From a virus, in the IMG/VR virus record IMGVR_UViG_3300042874_000077, positions 1 to 23,249 of that record: a stretch of 23,249 nt of DNA, one strand, 5' to 3'. A program made the translations under genes and the position numbers. Shown piece after piece: positions 6,586 to 12,106 of the stretch. Every line of letters begins with the position of its first letter. Position 1 is the stretch's first letter. Under the pieces are notes generated by a model that saw only the letters and a list, made by a program, of their open reading frames with translations, was not told where the DNA came from and did no database searches.

Positions 6586-6870
6586 ATGAAAGCAACCCTC
6601 GTAGTATTCCACGAAAACATCCTCCTTGAACCCATTGCTGCGGCATCTTCTTCAAGTGGAGGAATTATCATCCCTGAAGCATTTAAGCAGATTGTAAATC
6701 AGGGCAGAGTCATCGACAAAGGCCCACAGGCTTCAGACAACATTGTGATGGGAGATATTCTTTTTTACCCGCCCCATAGCGAAGCGAAATTGGACTATAA
6801 AGGAAATAAGTATATCGTTGTCGCAGAATCAGCCTGCTTGGGAGCGATCCGCGAAGTCAAAGACAAGTAA
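6586..6870 (+). CDS. GroES-like co-chaperonin (Cpn10)
   Basis: 94 aa, the usual Cpn10 length. It has the FHENILLEPI opening strand, a Ser/Gly-rich mobile loop ending in GGIIIPE (residues 25-31; the IIIP-type tripeptide contacts GroEL), GRVIDKGP (41-48) and a KYIVVAESACLGAI closing strand. Phage co-chaperonins such as T4 gp31 replace host GroES so GroEL can fold capsid proteins; no GroEL gene is seen, so it should use the host's. Starts one base after the previous stop (TAACATG). An exact motif copy is at 6795-6805, here read in a different codon phase from most others. Confidence 0.9.
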   Translation: MKATLVVFHENILLEPIAAASSSSGGIIIPEAFKQIVNQGRVIDKGPQASDNIVMGDILFYPPHSEAKLDYKGNKYIVVAESACLGAIREVKDK

Positions 6871-6871
6871 A

Positions 6872-7093
6872 ATGTTGAAATTCCTCCAGAATTTACTACG
6901 TTCTAAAAATCTCGAAATTGGAGATGTAGTATCAGTGCATGGCTACGTCAAATTGAAAGGAATTGTTAAGTACCAAACAGTTCTAAAAGATATCTTTCAT
7001 GTTGAAATTACAACGGCTCCAGACGAAAAATTGATAGGTCAACATTTTTGGCTTCACAAATCACAAATTCAAAAGACTAAATATCATGCTTGA
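6872..7093 (+). CDS. Hypothetical protein, 73 aa
   Basis: Start taken at the ATG at 6872 (TAAAATG junction right after the GroES stop) rather than upstream in-frame codons that would overlap GroES by 50 bp. Sequence suggests a small beta-barrel (LEIGDVVSVHGYVKLKGIVKY...), like KOW/SH3-type folds, by pattern only. The 3' end overlaps the next ATG by 8 bp. Function unknown. Confidence 0.65.
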   Translation: MLKFLQNLLRSKNLEIGDVVSVHGYVKLKGIVKYQTVLKDIFHVEITTAPDEKLIGQHFWLHKSQIQKTKYHA

Positions 7094-7460
7094 AGTTCCT
7101 GCTAACTATTTCGGTAAAGGTCGAGACTATAACCTATCCGACGATCCTAAAGAATTACAAGAATTTGAACGCAAGTTCAAAGAATGGGAAGCCGCGCACC
7201 CTGATGATCCTGTAGGTGAAAAAGCCTTATCAGAATACGAATCCACACGAGGAACTTCTAAAGTAAAAATACAATCTCGTCCAAGCGTGAGTTTTACGGA
7301 TGATGACGAGGATGACGATGATAATGATGATAGCTCAAATAAAATTCGATTGGAACTTCCTAGCGTACTTATTATGCAGCTAAAACGATATGCTCGCTTT
7401 CATCGTAAGCGACCGAGAGATATTGTGATGATGTGGATTATCAAATACGGAAAACTTTAG
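7086..7460 (+). CDS. Hypothetical protein with acidic linker and RHH-like C-terminus, 124 aa
   Basis: An N-terminal charged helical region, a run of Asp/Glu at residues 72-82, then a C-terminal segment (about 86-124: IRLELPSVLIMQLKRYARFHRKRPRDIVMMWI) shaped like a ribbon-helix-helix: one beta strand followed by two amphipathic helices. RHH proteins usually bind DNA as dimers; a transcriptional or DNA-organising role is inference. The acidic run could mimic DNA or be a flexible linker. The next gene starts directly after its stop. Confidence 0.65.
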   Translation: MLEVPANYFGKGRDYNLSDDPKELQEFERKFKEWEAAHPDDPVGEKALSEYESTRGTSKVKIQSRPSVSFTDDDEDDDDNDDSSNKIRLELPSVLIMQLKRYARFHRKRPRDIVMMWIIKYGKL

Positions 7461-7784
7461 ATGAAAGTAAAAGTTATTAATTCAATTCATGCGTGGGTCA
7501 ATCCCGGTATGATTGGAGAAGCTGCACATGAACCTTCATTGGAAGGATATGCCGTCACCTTCAATCAAGTTGATTCTCAAGTTCCCGGTAATAAGCATAA
7601 AAAAGACATTACGATTTTGATGCTGCGGGACGAGTTTGAAATTTTAGAGGATACTAAAATTGATGATTTAGTCTTCTATATCAGAATTCCTAAAATGTCA
7701 CTACGTTCTGATTTATTAAAACTTGAGCAAGAAAATCCTGATGCTTTTAATACCATCGCGAATTTCTTCGCTCCTAAGTTTTGA
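7461..7784 (+). CDS. Hypothetical protein, 107 aa
   Basis: Not recognised. Begins at the base after the previous stop. A mixed alpha/beta soluble protein; the C-terminal 30 residues form a helix rich in Leu, Glu and Asp. Its last 44 bp overlap the likely start of the helicase gene, suggesting translational coupling. Confidence 0.65.
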   Translation: MKVKVINSIHAWVNPGMIGEAAHEPSLEGYAVTFNQVDSQVPGNKHKKDITILMLRDEFEILEDTKIDDLVFYIRIPKMSLRSDLLKLEQENPDAFNTIANFFAPKF

Positions 7785-9060
7785 ACAACAGCGCGCCATC
7801 ACTCGGATGGCGACAACGGAAAGTTGCTTTTTCATATGCTGGTGGAAAATGGGAACAGGGAAGACACGACTTGCTCTAGTCTCATTTGAACTATCCGATT
7901 TTGAAGATTTAATTGTCGTAACTCGGCGCATCGCTTTCTCTTCGTGGATTGATGAAGCCCAGCTTTGTAAATTGGACTTTCTGATTTACGAAAACGACTA
8001 CACCCCCAAAAATCTCAAGCGTTTAGGACCGTCTAAAAAAAGAGTTCTCTTAGTTTCCGCAGGCGATCTAAAAAACATTCCGAATATACCGCAAGGGCAA
8101 ATGATTGTAGTGGATGAACTCTATCTGTTTGCAAATCCTCAATCCAAGCGATCCAAATTGCTTCAACAGATTACGATTTTTTGCTCTGCACGAATTGGAC
8201 TATCGGGCACAATCATGTCAGCCAATGACAATATGACGGTGTTTGGACAATTGAAAGCATTGAATGGGCATCGAGTCCTTGCCCGCACTGCAACAGATTT
8301 CCGCTCTTTATACCAAGCTAAATTGAAGACAACGTGGGGGCGATCATATCTCAATCTTCCCGGTTCAGATGAAGTCATAGCGGAAAAGTTGGCACCTTAC
8401 GTTGATTTGAATTTTCCTGAATCCCGTCCCACTACAGTTCAGATTGTTCCTGTCGATAAAACACCCCAGCAAGCTGCGGCGATAACAGAACTCAAAGAAT
8501 TTTATGAACATCGAGAACATACTTTCAATTATGCCATTCAAATTGTTAATGCAATTAACGGTATTTCTAATGGCTGGTTTATTGAATCTACTGGCGATTT
8601 ATCATATCACAAAACACCCAAACTTGAAAGATTGCTCGCGTTTTTGGATGAGCTTGTTTCTGCGGGCGAACGGGTGGTTGTTTGGTGTGCCTATCATAAT
8701 GATATTGCACGTATATCTTCTGAACTAAAACACAAGTGGTTGGAATTTACCGCACGGTGCTCTTTTGATGAGAAACGATGGCGTGAGGGTTTTTCCTTTA
8801 TAGTGCTTGCGACTGAAGCTAATGGAGCTTCCGTGAATTATTTCAAAGACGTTAAATATGCAATCTACTATTCGATCGACTGGAAAGCTGTAAACTTGCA
8901 GCAATCTATGACAAGACACGAGCGCAAAGGATCGAAGCATGATGGAGCGCACTACTACTTTCTCCAGACCAAAGGGACAAACGACGCTAAAATTTACAAT
9001 CTTGTAAATACTTCTGCAAAAATCGAAAAAGATTTAATTCTCGAACTTGCATATGAATAA
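7741..9060 (+). CDS. SF2-type DNA helicase (SNF2/DEAD-like)
   Basis: 439 aa from the ATG at 7741 (a TTG at 7723 is the alternative). Motif I is KMGTGKTR (36-43); motif II is VVDELY (123-128), DELY in place of DEAH/DEAD. Motif III is SGTIMSAN (155-162). A C-terminal RecA-like half contains VVVWCAYHNDI, VLATEANGAS (motif V position) and QQSMTRHERKG (motif VI, with the arginine-finger pattern). These define an SF2 translocase/helicase. Like small phage SNF2-type helicases it may act in recombination-dependent replication; the Fe-S nuclease gene follows. Overlaps the previous gene by 44 bp. Exact motif copy at 8793-8803. Confidence 0.88.
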   Translation: MLLIPSRISSLLSFEQQRAITRMATTESCFFICWWKMGTGKTRLALVSFELSDFEDLIVVTRRIAFSSWIDEAQLCKLDFLIYENDYTPKNLKRLGPSKKRVLLVSAGDLKNIPNIPQGQMIVVDELYLFANPQSKRSKLLQQITIFCSARIGLSGTIMSANDNMTVFGQLKALNGHRVLARTATDFRSLYQAKLKTTWGRSYLNLPGSDEVIAEKLAPYVDLNFPESRPTTVQIVPVDKTPQQAAAITELKEFYEHREHTFNYAIQIVNAINGISNGWFIESTGDLSYHKTPKLERLLAFLDELVSAGERVVVWCAYHNDIARISSELKHKWLEFTARCSFDEKRWREGFSFIVLATEANGASVNYFKDVKYAIYYSIDWKAVNLQQSMTRHERKGSKHDGAHYYFLQTKGTNDAKIYNLVNTSAKIEKDLILELAYE

Positions 9061-9076
9061 CGAACAAAAAAATAAA

Positions 9077-9117
9077 TGTCAATTACCCTTGACACAATGA
9101 CACATTCCTGTTAGACT
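9077..9117 (+). promoter_or_regulatory. sigma70-type promoter P4 with TGTCAA-N6-TTGACA operator
   Basis: TTGACA (9089-9094), 17-bp spacer, extended -10 (TG at 9109-9110, TAGACT at 9112-9117), GTG at 9127, so a leader of about 2 nt. The perfect palindrome TGTCAA-TTACCC-TTGACA (9077-9094) has the same 6-bp spacing as at P2 but a different spacer sequence, which argues for selected half-sites. It lies in the 66-bp gap between the helicase and nuclease genes. Confidence 0.72.
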
Positions 9118-9126
9118 CTTCCCACA

Positions 9127-10062
9127 GTGAGCCTCCAACTTAACTTCTCTCTACAAGACCGCACGATTAGTGACGGTGTAACGCAATCCGAACTTTCGCT
9201 TTTAGACGAATGTGCGCTAAAGTGGAACTATCGGTACAACAACAGATTACATAAGGCCGATTTTTTTGATTGGAACTTTTTTGTTGGAACTTCATGGCAC
9301 AATTTCCAAGAAAAATGGCGAAAGGGGACAAATCCAAAATCCTTCGCTCCTCCTGAAATCCCTAAAAACATCGCACGGAATTCTGAATTTGAAAAAACTT
9401 TAGCCTATTGGTCCGAAGTACTTCCGGCATACCAATTAGCATATGCTGAAATGTATCCAGAGGAATTGAAGCATCCTTGGTCAATCATTGAACAAGAATT
9501 GTCGGCTGAATTCGGCGGGTGGACTATAAAGGGAAAGATTGATTTAGCATCTGATAAACCTCGTTTCATTCGTGATTTCAAATCAACTTCGTCGGCTTGG
9601 TTGATTTCGCCCGATGGTTGGCATTTCAAGTTGCAATTCATGTTGTATTGCTGGTTGATGGTGAAAAACAATCCAGAATGGGGTAAGAAACAATTTGAGT
9701 TTCAAATGGATATCATGCAGAAACCTGCATTAAAGCAGACAAAGCAAGAAACATGGCCTGCACATGTTATGCGTGTTTGTAATGATATTCCCTCCCGTCC
9801 TGAATTTTATTTAACTCGTAAATCATATGTTATTGTTCCTGATGCGATTAAACGATTTGAAAAATTTGTACTCACTCCAAAAATTCAGCGATTGGAGCTT
9901 GCTTGCAATTCTGATAATCTTAGTATTATTACTAATCCTAATACTAATGCTTGCAATGCTTATGGTCATCAGTGTGAGTTTTTTAACATCTGTGAAAAGG
10001 GATGGGATGCTGGAAAGTTTTTCTTTGAGCAACGCGACGTGAAACATCAGGAACTTGCATAA
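9127..10062 (+). CDS. PD-(D/E)XK nuclease with Fe-S cysteines (RecB/Cas4-like)
   Basis: 311 aa, GTG start fixed by P4. The nuclease core is GTSWHNFQEKW (54-64), IKGKIDLAS (134-142, Asp139), then RFIRDFKSTS (146-155, Asp150 and Lys152) and a helix with Gln170. Cysteines at C29, C276, C283 and C289 reproduce the one-plus-three spacing of the 4Fe-4S cluster in AddB/Cas4-type nucleases. Such enzymes process DNA ends, making single strands for annealing or strand exchange. The SF2 helicase upstream and the RecA-like ATPase downstream fit a recombination module. Not evidence of CRISPR, as no array or other cas genes are present. Confidence 0.88.
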   Translation: MSLQLNFSLQDRTISDGVTQSELSLLDECALKWNYRYNNRLHKADFFDWNFFVGTSWHNFQEKWRKGTNPKSFAPPEIPKNIARNSEFEKTLAYWSEVLPAYQLAYAEMYPEELKHPWSIIEQELSAEFGGWTIKGKIDLASDKPRFIRDFKSTSSAWLISPDGWHFKLQFMLYCWLMVKNNPEWGKKQFEFQMDIMQKPALKQTKQETWPAHVMRVCNDIPSRPEFYLTRKSYVIVPDAIKRFEKFVLTPKIQRLELACNSDNLSIITNPNTNACNAYGHQCEFFNICEKGWDAGKFFFEQRDVKHQELA

Positions 10063-10063
10063 T

Positions 10064-10258
10064 ATGTTTCTTTTTTCTATACATTACCATCTTCCGGGTT
10101 TATTTCCTCGTGTTACAGTTATCAGCGCGGAATCTGAGGAAGCTGCATGGACAATTTACAATGCAGTAAAAACTCCAAATGAAACTGATGCTTGGTTATA
10201 CGCACTTGGAACCGCCTATGAAGGATTAGCCTCACAAATCATCTCTCGCGAACTATAA
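10064..10258 (+). CDS. Hypothetical protein, 64 aa
   Basis: Start taken at the ATG at 10064, one base after the nuclease stop; a TTG at 10055 is possible. A small alpha/beta protein: FSIHYHLPGLFPRVTVISAES then EEAAWTIYNAV, resembling short phage proteins with a beta-hairpin and a helix that begins E-E-A-A. No catalytic signature. Sits between nuclease and RecA-like genes. Confidence 0.6.
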   Translation: MFLFSIHYHLPGLFPRVTVISAESEEAAWTIYNAVKTPNETDAWLYALGTAYEGLASQIISREL

Positions 10259-10264
10259 TCTCCA

Positions 10265-11125
10265 ATGACAAAAAACAAAACCTCCAAAGCAGGGTATGAA
10301 GGCGATGGCCTTCCTACTGAACCCACAGACCAAACCGTTTCAATGGAAAGCCTTCGATGGCTTTTTATCGCACCACCCGGATTTGGTAAATCCGAATTGT
10401 TCGCATTGTTTCCCAATTCTCTGATGCTGGCTTGTGAAGAAGGGCACAAATTCATCACCGCACACAAAATCATTATTGACGATTGGGCGGATGCAGAAGA
10501 AGGCGAGGATACAGATGGTAACAAACATCTTTCCTTTTTAGAAGCGACTAATCGCATCGAACAATCAGACCGCTTTAATTTCATTATCATTGATACGGTA
10601 GATGCACTCGTTAAAAAGTGTATTGACTATCATGTTGATGCAGCTAATCAGCAACACCTTTCGGAACTTGGTGATTATGGTAAAGGTTTCGATCTTGGTC
10701 AAAATGATCCAATCCGAAAAGCCTTCAATCGAATTGCCGTATCCGGTCGTGGAATGGGTTTGATTACTCATCAGCAAGTGAATACTAGTACGTTTGCCAA
10801 GAAACAAGTATCTAAAAAAGAGACAACCCTTCCAAACGGAATTTACAAGATTCTATATCCTCAAATGGATATCATTATTCATGGTGAATTTGGTGGAATT
10901 CGTGAAGGTAACCGTCATCGCGACCGCATCATTCGTTCTGAAGGGTCTGAAGACGTGCTTGCGAAAAATCGTGGTGGAGTTCTGCCACCTGCATGGATTA
11001 GTTCGATTGATACCAAAGAGCGTATTACTCAAATCATGGGTTTCTTCATGGGAAAGCCTGAGCAACGTAAAAAGGCAATTGATGTAGCTTACGCTGAATA
11101 CGTTGAATTTTATGGCGAACTCTGA
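10265..11125 (+). CDS. RecA-like P-loop ATPase (AAA_24, Sak4-type)
   Basis: 286 aa. P-loop APPGFGKS (36-43), a Walker-B-like FIIIDTVDAL (about 98-108), and a later GRGMGLITHQQVNT segment where RecA-fold proteins have the sensor/L1 region. This is the pattern of phage nucleotide-binding proteins (PF13479), some of which (Sak4) act in single-strand annealing recombination with an SSB. The DUF669-like gene two positions on could play that SSB role. Six bp separate it from the preceding stop; a tRNA begins 5 bp after its own stop. Confidence 0.83.
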   Translation: MTKNKTSKAGYEGDGLPTEPTDQTVSMESLRWLFIAPPGFGKSELFALFPNSLMLACEEGHKFITAHKIIIDDWADAEEGEDTDGNKHLSFLEATNRIEQSDRFNFIIIDTVDALVKKCIDYHVDAANQQHLSELGDYGKGFDLGQNDPIRKAFNRIAVSGRGMGLITHQQVNTSTFAKKQVSKKETTLPNGIYKILYPQMDIIIHGEFGGIREGNRHRDRIIRSEGSEDVLAKNRGGVLPPAWISSIDTKERITQIMGFFMGKPEQRKKAIDVAYAEYVEFYGEL

Positions 11126-11130
11126 TACGA

Positions 11131-11207
11131 GCGGATGTAGTCCAATGGCAGAGACAACAGACTTAAAATCTGTAAAGGTGTGAGTTCGAGTCTCACCATC
11201 CGCACCA
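11131..11207 (+). tRNA. tRNA with UAA anticodon (Leu), type I shape
   Basis: Acceptor stem GCGGATG/CATCCGC (11131-11137, 11197-11203) and D stem GTC/GAC. The anticodon arm is ACAGA-CTTAAAA-TCTGT with anticodon TAA at 11164-11166. The T arm is GTGAG-TTCGAGT-CTCAC, the discriminator is A at 11204, and CCA is encoded at 11205-11207. The anticodon reads UUA (Leu) and A73 suits LeuRS, but the variable region is only about 6 nt where bacterial tRNA-Leu has a long arm. It follows the RecA-like gene by 5 bp and may be co-transcribed with it. Confidence 0.93.
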
Positions 11208-11216
11208 ACTTTCCAA

Positions 11217-11336
11217 TGAACCTACCGTATAGCGATAAAGTAAGAAGCGCAGCAAGTAGCAGTGAGTGTAATTCCGAAAGGTATCTCACATCGAAAGCGT
11301 AACTCGGGCTTACTCGCCGAAACTACGGTAGGTTCA
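11217..11336 (+). ncRNA. Unidentified 120-nt structured RNA closed by a 13-bp stem
   Basis: TGAACCTACCGTA (11217-11229) pairs perfectly with TACGGTAGGTTCA (11324-11336). Inside, GCGA (11232-11235) pairs with TCGC (11314-11317), and GTAAG (11240-11244) with CTTAC (11309-11313), the two helices being continuous on the 3' side. A further arm GTGAG/CTCAC (11262-11266, 11285-11289) carries an inner CC/GG pair closed by a GAAA tetraloop (11276-11279). No convincing ORF covers it. It starts 9 nt after the tRNA CCA end, so tRNA processing would free its 5' side. I could not match it to hammerhead, twister, tmRNA, 6S or RNase P cores. Phage T4 has stable RNAs of unknown role in its tRNA cluster, a loose precedent. 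Confidence 0.75.
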
Positions 11337-11383
11337 CCTTGTCAAATGGATGACTTAGTTTAGCACATCCTAAAAAAGCTGAA

Positions 11384-11422
11384 CGAAACAAAAACAAAAA
11401 CAAATAAAAACAAAACAAACAA
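11384..11422 (+). promoter_or_regulatory. A/C-only unstructured leader of the DUF669-like gene
   Basis: The 39 bases before the ATG at 11423 are almost only A and C in AAAAC/AAAC units, with one G and one T. No SD is present. Such a leader cannot fold and would keep the start codon open, a known way to raise SD-independent translation. A weak promoter-like TTGTCA lies at 11339-11344 without a convincing -10. Confidence 0.5.
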
Positions 11423-11953
11423 ATGCCAATCCTAAAGAAAACCCCCGCTAGACCCGCCGCCCCTGCTACTGATAAGGAAGACAACATTCCAATGAAGCAT
11501 GGTACAGGCGGAAAGCCAGTCAAACGTGATGCTTTTGCAGAACGGTTTGAACAAACTGAAGCCGCTGCCAAGGGCACGTATGTCCCGCCTCCACCCGGTA
11601 CCTACAACGCGCTGATTACTGAGGCGCAATATGAGGAAGAAGACCCAATGGAGCGTGCGTATTTTGAAGCGACTATCGTCGATCATAAAGAATTGCAAGG
11701 CAAGACCATGCGCATCTACTATGGTTTCGTCAGTGAAGATGGAAGCGAAGGAAGCGGAATGCCGTACTTCAAATCTAACCTCTCAATGCTTGGATACGAG
11801 CGCTTGGCATCGAAAGAAGAATGCAAGGAAGTGCTCCAGCAAATCGCAGAAGAACAGCCTTGGATCATCATTGATGTGAAGAAGCGTGGAAAATATACTA
11901 ACGTATATCTCTCTTCTGTGCCGGAAGACCAAGCCAACAAACCTTCTCTCTAA
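11423..11953 (+). CDS. DUF669-like single-stranded DNA-binding candidate
   Basis: 176 aa. A Pro/Lys-rich disordered N-terminus (1-50) precedes a domain starting PPPPGTYNALITEAQYEEED and continuing with EATIVDHKELQGKTMRIYYGF and GYERLASKEECKEVL, ending WIIIDVKKRGKYTNVYL. This order (PxGxY, beta strands, a GxKxxxxF/Y-type strand, K-x-Y-x-N-V) matches phage DUF669 proteins, thought to be OB-fold ssDNA binders placed near Sak4/RecA-like genes. The tail after the domain is only about 10 residues and not strongly acidic. Expression is probably high given the A-rich leader. Confidence 0.75.
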   Translation: MPILKKTPARPAAPATDKEDNIPMKHGTGGKPVKRDAFAERFEQTEAAAKGTYVPPPPGTYNALITEAQYEEEDPMERAYFEATIVDHKELQGKTMRIYYGFVSEDGSEGSGMPYFKSNLSMLGYERLASKEECKEVLQQIAEEQPWIIIDVKKRGKYTNVYLSSVPEDQANKPSL

Positions 11954-12106
11954 AGAGACACGAATGGACTACCTTGGCGCTGGCGTCCTTAAACCGCAGT
12001 AACCGCCTCGTGAAAAACACGGTGCTGAAAACACCTATAGCCAACGAAAACGGCAATTGTATAAACTTTCCGCCTGATCCTCGTAAGGGATCACAATTTC
12101 CATCCC
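11954..12106 (+). other. 153-nt non-coding gap with serial hairpins before the primase gene
   Basis: No convincing ORF. Successive inverted repeats are visible: CGTG-AAAAA-CACG, GGTG-CTGAAAA-CACC, and TGATCC-TCGTAAG-GGATCA at about 12075-12093. The last is enclosed by AATTG/CAATT, with a 15-nt bulge on the 5' side only. The first two share bases and could be alternative folds. It may be a structured 5' leader controlling the primase-helicase gene or a small RNA. No known riboswitch core was recognised. No SD precedes the ATG at 12107. Confidence 0.45.

Noticed and set aside
9127-10062. Cas4 of a CRISPR-Cas system
   Set aside because: The Fe-S PD-(D/E)XK pattern is Cas4-like, but there is no repeat-spacer array and no other cas gene; such nucleases are common in phage recombination modules.
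11217-11336. Hammerhead or twister ribozyme
   Set aside because: CGAAAC is present near the 3' stem, but no CUGANGA box precedes it, and twister core bases could not be placed. Kept as an unidentified structured RNA.
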